A DNA stretch of 64,000 nucleotides from Vandiemenella viatica. Taxonomy: Eukaryota; Arthropoda; Insecta; Orthoptera; Morabidae. Location: assembly GCA_031002005.1 (NCBI GenBank), contig CM061921.1, positions 150,383,283-150,447,282 on the forward strand, in the 5' to 3' direction. Under the pieces are notes generated by a model. That model was not told the DNA's origin, made no database searches, and saw nothing but the letters and a program-made list of their open reading frames with translations. The position numbers and the translations under genes were made by a program. This document shows positions 23,220-34,937 of this stretch, piece by piece; the first letter of the stretch is position 1; each line of letters starts with the position of its first letter.

Positions 23220-25026
23220 TATTCTATTGCAGTGTTTTCAACCTGCGGGTCGCAACCCCCCCGGGGGGGGGGGGGGGGAGGGCGGTCGCAAGCCAGGTAA
23301 ATGTAGAAAGCAAGGGTTGCAGGTCTTATTATACAATAAAACAAAATTTTCAGTGAGAAGGCTATGCCTGTTTATTTTTTAATAAACTGTCGAATCATGG
23401 TTGTATTTTTGAGACAAAATAACAAAAAAATTCTAATTGGAGCCTATTTCTCTTCTTTCTACCAAATTTCTGTTAAATGTCATCATTAACTTGCAACATA
23501 CATGGAGAGCTGCGCAGATCTTTTGAGAACTCCATTTTATCCTCGCTCGCAGCGAAGTTAGTCCGTACTTGCTGGAGTACTCGGACAACTGATTTCAGTA
23601 AACGAAAAAAGCTGTTACTAAATGTCCGCTGACCCCACCTTCTTGCCTCCCGCGCCACCACCGCGTCAAAGAATATATCACTGCTAACAGAATGCTCGCG
23701 ACTACCTTGCACCTGATTGGATTTCTCTATTATAGTAGCATTCACGAAATTAGTCCTGTGAAGGTCACAGAGTATCCGAACAGTGTTGCAAATCAGCAAA
23801 AAAATTAACTTTCAGTAATCAGTGCAAAAAAATTTCTAAAACATAATACTTAACATGCGGAACAAGGTGATGTGCTTTATAATTCCAAACATTTGTGTGA
23901 CTGTTAAAAAAAAAATAGTAATTTGTTTCCATGAAAATTATAAATCAAAATACTTTTTCACTTCAACCGACAGAAAAAGCAATAAAAACAATAAGAAATA
24001 ACTCAAAAAAATTATGCGCCTTCCTGAAAGTTAACAGACTCATACCGAATACATTCTATTCATTAAATAGGGAAGCATGTGAATAAAAAAAAAAAAAAAT
24101 GCTACATGAAACGCTTAGTTGTTTCGGCTGCGTAATGTAAAATGTTGTCGCTGACTAACTTCCGTTTTATTTGTTTACGTAAAAACTTCCAGCGAGAAAG
24201 TTTCTAAGAAAATACTGAAATTAATTCTGGTAGCAGGCAAAGCCACTTCAGACAACCCCTTTTGGATTGTTTCACAGTTTATATTTGCGCGCAGCGCATG
24301 CTCCAGTGCCGGCTGGTCGGTCGGTTCGTTTACGACTGAGAAACATATTTCCTGTCCTCCACAGAAAACCTATTTTCAGCTTCTGTAAGAATTATTATTG
24401 TCGTTGTACACAATGGACCATACATGACAAATTTCGCGAGAAATCTTCAAAAGGAAAGACAAAACGAAAATTAATTTATCAAATATAAGGGACCGATTAT
24501 ACATAGAAATGACTGCCACAAATACCTCCATGTCAGTGTTTGTAATTTATGGAAGTATTTTTTTTCGTATTAGTTATTGGTAATATTCCTTAAAAATACT
24601 TTAAAATATCTGCTACAATGATTTTAATTAGGTTTCCAATGCCCAGGCGGCCTGCAGGTTCGCGAATATTATTTCTGTCTGTTAATACACTAATTGCATG
24701 ATTATGTTCCTGAACATCACCACCATTAACATTACTCGAATAGGCCTTAAACTAAGGAAATAAAGCGACCGCGTGTAAAGATACGCATGGACGACCGGCA
24801 AAAGCAATGTCGCCGGCCCAACCAAGGGACAGAGGGTTGGTGCGGGCAGGGGAGGCAGTGGAGACTACGTGACCTTGGCAGGCCTAATTTCATGTCGCCG
24901 ACTATAGTAGATATAGTCTCAATATAAAGAAAATGAAACACGTCGTTTTTGAAATCATTGACATAGTATTATTACATATCTGGGGGTCGCCAAACTTTTT
25001 TCACGGACATGGAGGGTCACAATTTT
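23220..25026. other. unassigned; possible hAT terminus at 23229
   Basis: CAGTGTTTTCAACCTGCGGG at 23230 looks like the end of a hAT family, next to C/G runs at 23258-23285. I could not find a matching inverted end. No coding region is recognised in the rest. Confidence 0.3.
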
Positions 25027-25464
25027 TTATTTTATTTTTGCTTGAAAAAGGGTAGTGAATTCAAAAAGGTTGAAAAAAAACTGTTCTATTGGATTCATGT
25101 CTGGTGATCTAGGTGGCCAAATCATTTGCTGGAATTGTCCAGAATGTTCTTGAAACAAATCCTGAACTATTTTGGCCCAGTTACATGGAGCATTGTGATC
25201 CTGGTTATTGGGGAACATGAATGGCTACAAATGGCCTCCAAGTAGCTGAAAATAATCATTTCTAATCAATGGTCGGTTCAGTTTGAGGTCCGAGTCTATG
25301 TCATGAAAACACAGATCATAAAGGATGGAGCCACCGCCATCTGCATAGTGATTTCCTAACGACCTGGGTCTACGGCCTCGTGGGTTTTTGCGACACACTG
25401 GATCGAGGAATGTTGAATTCAGGAAAAAATTCCGTAACAGACTGCCCCGTGCTTCTAGCGCCAA
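25027..25464 (-). pseudogene. Tc1-like transposase, C-terminal part
   Basis: The minus-strand frames read LIRNDYFQLLGGHL, then DHNAPCNWAKIVQDLFQEHS, then FQQMIWPPRSPDMNPIEQFF. This is the second and third part of the DD34E catalytic domain of Tc1-like transposases: the DNAPCH-type motif (second Asp), the WPxxSPDxNPIE motif and its final Glu. One stop separates the two frames at about 25222. The N-terminal DNA-binding domain and the inverted repeats are not seen. After PIEQFF the expected LWD motif is lost, so the copy ends or decays there. Confidence 0.88.
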
Positions 25465-26006
25465 CTACCATACCGTGTATTAATTCATGATGGTGCAGCC
25501 TTAATCACATCAGAAAGCCTTTCACAAAGCTCATGAGAGTACGAATGAAAACCCCAACAATGCACGGCACATTTATACGTTTCTTCCGTGGTGCTGCCGT
25601 CTTCTGGATATTTTTTTCTTCCTGTTGTTAGATGGTTTATGGTTTAATTAATATGGTAAATAACCAGTCCACCATACAGTTAAATTTAAACTTGTTTTTA
25701 TTTTCATAAGAACGACGTCAAATACATTGGTTACATGCATACATACAATCCAGCGATTGCAGACAACACTTCTTCCACAGGCAATGCAGTCCTTGGCCGT
25801 CGTAAATTGAGTCTGTTAAATCTCTGCCGAAAAACTAAAACTGTCTCTGCCTCCGATGGTCATTTTATATAAGCTTCATCGAAGTTTGTAGAACACTACA
25901 AAGGATTCTGACAGATATTTCTCGAACATTAACAATACTTAAACAATTGAAACATATAAAAACAATCAGAATTAATACATAATCATTTACAATCATTAAA
26001 AAATGC
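25465..26006. other. no feature recognised
   Basis: The N-terminal half of the Tc1 transposase could extend into 25465-25600, but I cannot read it. Confidence 0.3.
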
Positions 26007-26017
26007 TCAGAAATGGA

Positions 26018-26274
26018 TTTTTTTATTTTTTTTATTGTATTTACGTCTCTCAACAGCGAGGTCTTTAGAGACGGGAAAGGATGGGGGGCAAGGATGGGGA
26101 CAAGGAATGGGAAGGAATTCGGCCATGGCCTTTTTGAAGGAAGCATCCCGGCATTTGCCTGGAGTGATTTGGGAAACCATGGAAAACCCAAATCTGGATG
26201 CCCGGACGGGGATCGAACCGCCGTCCTCCCGAATGCGAGGCGAGAACGCTATCCGTTACACCGCCCCGCTCGGT
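26018..26274 (-). mobile_element. SINE family B
   Basis: Minus-strand copy with an intact B-box region and a poly-T (tail) start. The flanking duplication TCAGAAATGGA lies at 26007-26017 and 26275-26285. Confidence 0.92.
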
Positions 26275-26285
26275 TCAGAAATGGA

Positions 26286-26841
26286 GTGGATATGGAAATT
26301 AAAGATACTTAAAAACAAACAAAAAAAATTATCCACATAAATCATTTTAAACTATAGTAAATTGTCCTTCAGACATCGAACTTGCATTAATACAGGGAAT
26401 TACAAAAATTTAAGCAATTCTCTTGCATAGTTCTGTTCTTAAACATATTAAATGGTATTTACATAATTTCTTTTCACAAAAAACAAAATCCATTTACACT
26501 GATTTACAATAAAATACAAGACAAATATACAAAACCATTTTCAATCACACTCTAGCTTACTACAAATGCTTCATAAAATACAATTCCATTTAAGTTTAGG
26601 TTTGAGGGCTGTTACACTGTTCCATGACTTTTGGCCCTTCGGTGTATATTGCGTTATTACAACCGTAATACGTTAACTTACATACACTGTAATAACGAAT
26701 TTGTATTCTTATTGCAATTGCTAACGCTCGGTCTGGTGGGACCTGAGGTTCCAATTTCCGTGCGTAAAAAATTAGGTGAATCACCCTTCGTGTAAAACGG
26801 TACACTAAATATACTTTACTCTCATAATTATACTGTATTAT
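26286..26841. other. no feature recognised
   Basis: AT-rich DNA between the SINE and the LINE. No element ends are seen. Confidence 0.4.
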
Positions 26842-28988
26842 AAATTGGTCAAACAGAGATTCAGGAATCAAGTTCTAAACTGTAAAGCGTACCCAGGAGC
26901 AGACATAGACTCGGACCATAATTTGATAGTAATGAAGTGCAGGCTGAAATTCAAGCGAATAAGGAAGCAGCATAAGCAGAACAGACTGGAAGTGAATAAA
27001 CTGAAACAATCTAGCACAAGAGAAAAATTTGCAGAAATGGTAGACTTAGATCTAAGAAGTAACTGTGAAAGGAACCCGAAAACCTTGGATCACAGAAGAA
27101 GTTTTGCAGCTGATGGATCAGAGGAGAAGGTACAAAAATGCTCAGGATGAAGCAGGAAGAGAGCAGTACAGGCAATTTAGAAATCAAATAAATAGGAAAT
27201 GCAAAATAGCAAAAGAAAAATGGCTACAAGAAAAGTGTGAAGAAGTAGAAAATGAAATGGTCATAGGAAAAGTAGATGTTGCATATAGAAAGATCAAACA
27301 GAATTTTGGAGAAATGAAGAAAAGAGGTATGAACATTAAAGCTGCCGATGGGAAACCTCTTTTAAGCTCAGAAGATAGAGCTAACCGATGGAAGGAATAC
27401 ATTGAGAAACTGTATGATGGGGACGACTTGAACAATAGTGTATTGGAAAAGGAAGACGATGTCGACATTGATGACTTAGGAGATCCCGTTTTGAGAACAG
27501 AATTTAATAAAGCTCTGAATGACTTGAAAGCAAATAAGGCAGTTGGCATTGATGAGATCCCTGCAGAACTTCTTAAATCTCTAGGAGAGGAAGGAATGGA
27601 AAGATTATTCAAGCTGATATCAAAAAGTTATGAAACAGGAGAAATTCCAACTGATTTTAACAAAAATATCATCTTCACACTTCCAAAGAAAGCACAAGCC
27701 GACAAATGTGAGAATTATCGCACCATTAGTCCTAACATCACATGCTTCAAAATTACTAACCAGAATAATATACAGAAGGATGGAAAGGGTAGTAGAAGAG
27801 ATAGTAGGTGAAGATCAGTTTGGGTTTAGGAAAAATCGCGGTACAAGGGAAGCAATTCTGTCTTTAAGATTAATAATTGAAGGGCGGATCAAGAAAAACA
27901 AAGATACTTTTATGGCATTTGTTGATTTAGAAAAAGCTTTTGATAATGTTAGGTGGGACAAGATGTTCAAAATTTTAAAGAAGTCAGGTCTAAAGTATCG
28001 AGATAGAAGAATACTCTATAAACTGTATAAGAATCAAGTGGCTGTAATAAAAGTATTGAATCACGAGAGACATGTATCGGTTAAAAAGGGTGTGAGACAA
28101 GGTTGTAGTCTATCCCCGTTAATATTCAACTTGTATGTAGAAGAAGCAATGAAGAAAGTCAAAGAAAAATTTCCATACGGCATAAGTTTTCAGGGAGAAA
28201 AAATCAGTATGCTACGATTTGCTGATGACATTGTCTTGTTAGCAGAGAGGGCTGAGGATATTGAGAAGTTATTGAATGGCATGAACAAAATACTGAAGGA
28301 AGATTTTGGACTGAATATAAATCAAAGTAAGACAAAAGTGATGAAATGTAGCAGAAATGATACCAATAGTAGCAGATTAAATATAAAAATAGGATCGGAT
28401 GCTATGGGAGAAGTGAGTGAGTTCTGTTACTTGGGAAGCAAAATTACAACCGATGGCCGAAGCAGGAAGCATGTTAAAAGCAGAATAGCACTAGCTAAAA
28501 GAGCCTTCATTAAAAAGAGAAACCTTTTAGTTTCAAATATTGATCTAGGAATTAGAAAGAACTTTTCTAAAACTCTATGTGTGGAGCACAGCACTTTACG
28601 GTAGCGAAACATGGACTTTAGGAATACCGGAAAGAAAGAAACTTGAAGCATTTGAAATGTGGTGCTACAGAAGAATGCTAAAAATTAAGTGGACAGACAA
28701 AGTAAGAAATGAACGAGTTTTGGAAATGATGGAGGAGAAAAGAAGTTTATGGAAGAAGCTTACAGGAAGAAGAGATAAGCTTTTAGGTCATATTTTGAGA
28801 CATGCTGGATTGGTTAATTTGTTGGTGGAGGGAACGGTCGAAGGTAAGAACTGTAGAGGTAGAGAGAGATTAGAATATATGAAGCAGATATATGAGGACG
28901 TGGGTTGTAAGGGGTATGTAGAAACGAAAAGGTTAGCACAGGATAGGAAGGGATGGAGGATTGCATCAAACCAGTCTAAAGACTGACG

Positions 28989-29022
<34 letters not shown>
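26842..29022 (+). mobile_element. RTE-like LINE, 5'-truncated, with poly(A)
   Basis: The element starts within the endonuclease domain and runs to a 29-base poly(A) tract at 28994-29022. It is the best-preserved retrotransposon of the window. The clade call (RTE-like) rests on the APE endonuclease style plus the post-RT motif LYGSETWTL; I am not certain of the clade. Confidence 0.85.
26845..28986 (+). pseudogene. LINE ORF2: endonuclease end, reverse transcriptase, C-terminal domain
   Basis: ORF2 proteins nick target DNA and copy the element RNA into it. The frame begins with the endonuclease C-terminus (YPGADIDSDHNLIVMKCRL). A frameshift near 27060 leads to a linker (to about 27500) and the RT fingers (PAELLKSLGEEGMERLF). 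A second shift near 27740 leads to FGFRKNRGTREAILSLRL, MAFVDLEKAFDNVRW (motif A), VRQGCSLSPLIFNLY (motif B) and MLRFADDIVLLAE (motif C, active-site FADD). A one-base insertion near 28566 shifts into LYGSETWTL and the post-RT domain, ending at a stop before the poly(A). Three frameshifts but few stops imply a fairly young but dead copy. Confidence 0.92.
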
Positions 29023-29026
<4 letters not shown>

Positions 29027-30415
29027 ATGGCATGAACAAAATACTGAAGGAAGATTTTGGACTGAATATAAATCAAAGTAAGACAAAAGTGATGAAATGT
29101 AGCAGAAATGATACCAATAGTAGCAGATTAAATATAAAAATAGGATCGGATGCTATGGGAGAAGTGAGTGAGTTCTGTTACTTGGGAAGCAAAATTACAA
29201 CCGATGGCCGAAGCAGGAATGATGTTAAAAGCAGAATAGCACTAGCAAAAAGAGCCTTCATGAAAAAGAGAAACCTTTTAGTTTCAAATATTGATCTAGG
29301 AATTAGAAAGAACTTTTTAAAACTCTATGTGTGGAGCACAGCACTTTACGGTAGCGAAACATGGACTTTAGGAATACCGGAAAGAAAGAAACTTGAAGCA
29401 TTTGAAATGTGGTGCTACAGAAGAATGCTAAAAATTAAGTGGACAGACAAAGTAAGAAATGAACGAGTTTTGGAAATGATGGAGGAGAAAAGAAGTTTAT
29501 GGAAGAAGCTTACAGGAAGAAGAGATAAGCTTTTAGGTCATATTTTGAGACATGCTGGATTGGTTAATTTGTTGGTGGAGGGAACGGTCGAAGGTAAGAA
29601 CTGTAGAGGTAGAGAGAGATTAGAATATATGAAGCAGATATATGAGGACGTGGGTTGTAAGGGGTATGTAGAAACGGAAAGGTTAGCACAGGATAGGAAG
29701 GGATGGAGGATTGCATCAAACCAGTCTAAAGACTGACGACAGCAAAAAAAAAAAAAAAAATTGAATGGCATGAACAAAATACTGAAGGAAGATTTTGGAC
29801 TGAATATAAATCAAAGTAAGACAAAAGTGATGAAATGTAGCAGAAATGATACCAATACTAGAGAATTAAATATAAAAATAGGATCGGATGCAATAGGAGA
29901 AGTGAGTGATTTCTGTTACATAGGAAGCAAAATTACAACCGATGGCCGAAGCAGGAATTATGTTAAATGCAGAATAGCATTAGCAAAAAGAGCCTTCATG
30001 AAAAATAGAAACCTTTTAGTGTCAAATATTGATCTAGGAATTAGAAAGAACTTTTTAAAACTCTATGTGTGGAGCACAGCACTTTACGGTAGCGAAACAT
30101 GGACTTTAGAAATACCGGAAAGAAAGAAACTTGAAGCATTTGAAATGTGGCGCTACAGAAGAATGCTGAAAATTAGGTGGACAGACAAAGTAAGAAATGA
30201 ACGAGTTTTGGAAATGATGGGTGAGAATAGAAGTTTATGGAAGAAGTTTACAGGAAGAAGAGACATGCTGGTAGGTCATATTTTGAGACATGCTGGATTG
30301 GTTAATTTGTTAGTGGAGGGAACAGTGGAAGGTAAGAACTGTAGAGGAAGACAGAGATTAGAATATATGAAGCAGATAATTGAGGACGTGGGTTGTAAGG
30401 GGTATGTAGAAATGA
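28272..30415 (+). repeat. tandem array of three LINE 3' ends
   Basis: Three head-to-tail units each begin with TTGAATGGCATGAACAAAAT: at 28272 (within the LINE body), 29023 and 29761. Periods are 751 and 738 bp. The 13-bp difference is accounted for by 12 fewer A's in the second poly(A) (29744-29760) plus one extra base near 28566 in unit 1. Units 1 and 2 are nearly identical. Unit 3 is more diverged and loses similarity at about 30415, before its poly(A). Units 2 and 3 each carry an open frame of about 235 codons covering the post-RT domain. Confidence 0.93.
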
Positions 30416-30416
30416 A

Positions 30417-31385
30417 GAGTAGAAATTCTGTAACTATGGTAGGCTCTAATACACTTTTTATTTAATTTTTATAAACTAATCAATGTTCCTGATTGCTGGC
30501 AATCAAGCTAATGTCACCGTAAACTAATTGAAAATTTTCTCAAAAAAATGTAAATATATAAGCTGCTTTTTAGAGTGAAAGATTTTGACATTTTCAAAAC
30601 TAAAACATGCAGTTACTTGTTCCCTCCAATTTCCAGTACTTTTTCATTTTCTTTCAGTAGGAATTTGCTTAAGTCTCTAGCAAGTTCCAGTTGTTGTCGG
30701 TTTGATTATTTTTGTAAGTAAAGTGTAGTTTTTGTAACAAAATCGCATTACGTTTTTTTTTCTCGTTAATACGTGCAATTTTCCTGCATAGGTATTGGTA
30801 ATTTTCGGGTGGTATTTTTTTGTGAGTTGCGGTGTGGCAGTTTCATTTTGTCAGTGTTACCCGGTAGTGGGGACAAAAAACGTCCCTCCATTGAAAAAAA
30901 AATTGCGTAGGGTTAATTGACGGCCTCTTGGGGGCCAGTGATGAAAAACCTTTTCGCGATCACTCCGCGACCATTCCACTGTTCGTCAGTTTTTCGTTCA
31001 GGCATCCACGAACAAATATATGTTATAAAAAATGACCGTTCATTCAACATATGCAGGTCAGTCTGCTCTATCCCGACTCAACTGTCGTCTTCCCTACCAG
31101 CGCCTTCCTGGACACAGCGGTCAGCTCGCAGCGGTGCGAGGGAGGGGGTGATAAGGTGAGGTGCGGGGCCACAGGAACAAGACCTTGAGCCGCCAGTTCG
31201 CAGTGAACTGGATATAATAACTTTGGAAACTGAATTCCCCAGCTTAATCTTCTTCTACATCGTTAGCATACCCAAGTAAGAATTTCCATTAACAGTTGGC
31301 TCTTGCCGTCACGAAACGAACTGTCAACAAACAAGAAACTCTCGTAGTGCGATGCAGGACGCTTCTGGCGACATCTGTGGTGTTT
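30417..31385. other. no feature recognised
   Basis: Non-coding flank of the LINE array. 31060-31190 is GC-richer, without a motif. Confidence 0.4.
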
Positions 31386-31628
31386 GGGGGCGTCCATTAA
31401 TTACGCGAGGTGTTTTTTCTTAAATTTGGATTTCCCCCTCTCCTTGGTAAGATTAGTGAGATCGTTTTAGCTTATTAGCTCTTCTGCTCTTTGAAAGGCA
31501 ACAAACTAAAATAAAAAGTTGACGTGAGGTTTTTATCGACTCACCTTCCCCTGAAATGAGATTTGGTGAGAGATTCTGCCGGACTTCTCCCTCTCTATTT
31601 TTAGCTTACTTAATTAATGGACGCCTCC
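31386..31628. mobile_element. Harbinger-type MITE
   Basis: Ends are GGGGGCGTCCATTAATTACG and, inverted, GGAGGCGTCCATTAATTAA. Same family as 37920-38212 and 39610-39851. The expected TWA target duplication is not intact here. Confidence 0.75.
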
Positions 31629-32400
31629 AAAACTAAAATATGAAAATAATTATTCATAGAGAAACGATATTTATTCACTAATTAAAACAATAGTTACTCT
31701 CACACTGAAATCCTCAGAACCGTATGAAAATGAATGCTTGTAATGTTGAAATACCGAATAGTGCAGTATTGACCTCACGGATGTCGCTTGTTCGTGTCCA
31801 GCCTCGGCTTAAGTTATAGATCTGCTTGTTGTCCCCTCTGCGGCATGTGGGCCAAATGACTGCTTACCTATTTGTCTTCCACAGTTCCATCTGGATAATT
31901 ACACCGCGCAGGCAAAACAACAAACTCATTGTCAGACAAGCAGTATTAGTTGATATTACGGTTCCTTACCCTTTTCGAACTAAAGTAATGTTTTTGTTTG
32001 TTTTTGTTTTTGTTTTATGCGTACGCGTTTTGTCTTTACTCCAGACATCCTCTGTGTCCTGGAAACAAATATCTAAATTTTTAGTCAGCAGATGGCATGT
32101 GCAGCAAACGGAAAAATAACTAATGCTATCAATAGTTAACATTTCTGTTCATCTCAGCGTCGATGAATCGTTAAATCCTAGAAGAATGATCACAAGTGCG
32201 ATATCTAAGTAACAAATTTTAATACCATTCCAAAGTTAGGTTTGGGATACTGAACAGACGTGGGAATCAATTAGATCCTAGCACAAGAGATAATCTGAAT
32301 TATTTTTGTGTCATTACAACCTCTCGACGGTCGAATGTGATCATCTGCTTTTTCCTGTTCTGTTCTAACCTCTTTACCCTGTTACTCTCATTTAAACCCT
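31629..32400. other. no feature recognised
   Basis: Contains a (TTTTTG)n patch near 31990-32015. Nothing else is supported. Confidence 0.4.
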
Positions 32401-32404
32401 ATCT

Positions 32405-32652
32405 GGCCGGCCTCGGTAGCGTAGGGGCTAGAGCACTAGCTCCACGTGCCGAAGGTCGCCGGTTCGAATCCGGCCGCGGGCATGAATGTTCAAGTGTTGT
32501 GTGTCTGTGTGAATGTCCTGTCCGTCCTGTGGTGTCTATACATAGGAAGTATAAACGCACTGGAGAAACTAAAAAATTAACATGAAGAGATATCATAAAC
32601 ACATTGAGCTGGCTGAATGGCTTAGTCGCCGAAAGCCATTAAAAAAAAAAAA
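32405..32652 (+). mobile_element. SINE family A relative
   Basis: The head GGCCTCGGTAGCGTAGGGG, B-box GGTTCGAATCC, CGCGGGCATGAATG and the tail GGCTGAATGGCTTAGTCGCC...GCCATT plus poly(A) parallel the copy at 2037-2281. Flanks AAACCCTATCT and AAACCTTTCTG may be a decayed duplication. Confidence 0.85.
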
Positions 32653-32949
32653 CCTTTCTGTGCTCATCTGCGTATCATTACTTTCTTAGGCTGCTGTTTC
32701 GCACTACATCCTCTGTAAACGAAAACACCAGTTCAAAATAACTCAAAATGTGACCCGTTCCCTGCACCTTCTTTTAAGAAGATTTCACGAAACACTCTTT
32801 TTATCCCTCAATTCAGAATGTGGCCTTTTCTTACTTTGTTGCTTCACGTAATTTTCAACATTGTTTCATAACACCATGCTTTATAGCCTTTTCTTTGTCT
32901 TAGACTTAGCATTCATAAAGCATTCGTAATTAGGTAGTTCAGAAACCTT

Positions 32950-33165
32950 GTTTAGTTTAGCGGTAACGCTTGGGCCTGGCATTCGGCAGGACGTGGGTTC
33001 GAATCCCCGTCCGGCCATCCAGATTCCGGTGTTCCATGGTTTGCAGAAATCACGCCAGACGAATGCGAGCTGGTTCCTTCAATTTTTTTCCGTTGCTTGC
33101 CCATAATCCTCTCTCCTCCTAATGACCTCCATGTTGATGAAGCGTAAAGGAAAACAAAGAAGCCT
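32950..33165 (+). mobile_element. SINE family B, decayed
   Basis: GCGGTAACGCTTGGGCCTGG, GGGTTCGAATCCCCGTCCGG and GTTGATGAAGCGTAAAG mark the head, B-box and tail. Confidence 0.75.
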
Positions 33166-33727
33166 GGTTTGAATGTATGACTTTAAAAGTTTCTGTTCTG
33201 GAAGAAAACCGTACTTGGTAACCTAATCTTCTTTTAATAACAGTTTCCATAACAGTTGTAATTTTACTTCCTAAATAACATTTACATTATTACTGGTTTA
33301 TTTATTTAACATTTGGTCTTCTGTTTCGTTTTGTCATTTCTTTTCTCTTTTTTGTCCTTTGTTTGATTTAGCTGTTCATTTATGTTTATTATTGTTTATA
33401 TCGATGCTCTAAAATCCAGATTTAGGCTGGCGACGGAGAATATCACCGTAGTAAAATTTTGGTTTGTCATTGCTGTTATTATACGGAAAGACAGAATGTG
33501 CCTCTTTTAGAAGTCTGATTTCTCTGAATGCTAAGAATCGGGCTAATTTTTCTGGTAATTCGGAATAGCATGGTTTTCATTTTTTGGACCCTTTTTTCTT
33601 GAATTCCAATCTGCTCTCCATAGAAAAATTGTATTCAGCATCAGTATCCGCTCTACGATCAAAGATTTGATTTAACAATCCTTGTATCTTTATAACGTTG
33701 TGCAGCTGATATTATTATTATTATAAG

Positions 33728-33905
33728 AAAAAGGGTTTTGCATCTCGTCGACTTCATTAGAACTGAAACAGGATAGAAGATAAGGAACTGGAAGGAAATC
33801 GGGCGTAGCCTTTCGAACGATCCATCTAGGATGATTTGCGTAAATGGTGGAAAACCATACTCTGGATAGCCATACTGGGAATCAAACCCTCGTCCTCACA
33901 AACTA
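33728..33905 (-). mobile_element. SINE family B, decayed, minus strand
   Basis: TCTCGTCGACTTCATTAGAA (tail), GGAACTGGAAGGAAATCGGG (body) and GGGAATCAAACCCTCGTCCT (B-box) are recognisable in the right order. Confidence 0.65.
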
Positions 33906-34078
33906 GGCTCGGCCTGATGTTCTGTATCTTGAAGGTGTTTCCATTTCTATAATCTTCTCGTATGATGCTTAAAAAAGGTGTTTGCTACAACTGGCTTATA
34001 ATTGACATGTAATTTTACTTCCCTAGTATTCTCTCATTTCTTTCTCGTATATATTTCATGATTTTCCTTATCCTAATA

Positions 34079-34935
34079 CAGGGCGTTCGCCGGGAAACGC
34101 AACCCACTGTTAGCGCTACAAGGAAGAAACTGCTCCCGGCGAGCGAGCGCTCAGTTTCCGGCATTGTTCGAACCGTCGGCCGCGGACTATTTCATAATAA
34201 TTACGCTTCATAAACTTCATAAACTTGTGTGCTAAGCATTTAAATGTGACGTAAATTCATTAGCTTACCTTATAAAAGATGCTGGAAGTGTTGACCCTCT
34301 TGTGTAATGCACATTTCACATCTTCTGAACATATTTCGAGACACACGCTGCCCTAACTGACTTAATGATTTTTTGGGTGACTGTTCTAGTCGAAAAGCGA
34401 TATCGTTAATTTTCTCCTCTGTGAGAATACGGTTGACCGACAGTCTCTTTTTGTTAAAAAATGAACCCGTTTCTCTTACTTTTTTAACCACACGCAGAAT
34501 TGTTGATTTAGCTGGCAGTAAAGCGCCAGGAAATTCGCGACGAAATTTACTGCGACATTTTTTAAACGACTTCTTCTTCACATATGTATCGTAGAGAAAT
34601 ATTCTTTGTTGCAAACTGTAACGTACCATAATTTTACTCACACTCAAACACGGTACAGATTAATAAGAGTATGAAGCCCCAAACCAGCCAAACCGCAAAG
34701 AAACGTTTGTTCACAACACTGATTAATAAGAGACTGAAGTCACAAAGTATCTACAATGCAAAGAAACCGTTCTTAACGATGTAAGGGTCACTGCAATGCA
34801 CTGTTTGGGGCAGCGGAGGTGTTAAACAGTGCGGTGATTCACGGTGCCGGTTGGCGGAAACTGCTGGCTAGACTGACCGAGCAAGTTGCCGACGGCAACA
34901 GACTGGGAGGGTAGCGTTTTCCGGCGAACGCCCTG
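34079..34935 (-). mobile_element. Tc1/mariner-superfamily element, internally deleted
   Basis: Inverted ends CAGGGCGTTCGCCGG lie inside TA dinucleotides (34077-34078, 34936-34937). The interior holds the transposase remnant at 34270-34647. Confidence 0.85.
34270..34647 (-). pseudogene. transposase with N-terminal HTH, catalytic core deleted
   Basis: The 125-residue frame opens with YSLQQRIFLYDTYVKKKSF and CRSKFRREFPG, the N-terminal helix-turn-helix (DUF4817-like) found on one branch of Tc1/mariner transposases. It continues with a second helix-turn-helix region (TEEKINDIAFRLEQSPKKSL), then jumps to a C-terminal tail, CEMCITQEGQHFQHLL, also typical of that branch. The DDE catalytic domain between them is missing, so the protein cannot transpose but could still bind the element ends. 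The frame itself is intact from ATG to stop. Confidence 0.8.
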
Positions 34936-34937
34936 TA

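Noticed and set aside
23229..23290. hAT-like terminus CAGTGTTTTCAACCTGCGGG
   Set aside because: No matching inverted end or duplication could be found, so it is not called as an element.
27184..27612. 142-codon open frame on the minus strand
   Set aside because: It is the antisense shadow of the LINE linker and reverse transcriptase region.
28788..29039. Minus-strand frames with long Phe runs over the poly(A) tracts
   Set aside because: They are artefacts of reading poly(A) tails backwards.
32420..32483. tRNA-like sequence with good A and B boxes
   Set aside because: It is the head of a SINE with an A-rich tail. The acceptor arms do not pair and there is no terminator pattern. The same applies to the heads at 2050, 16465, 18531 and 40108.
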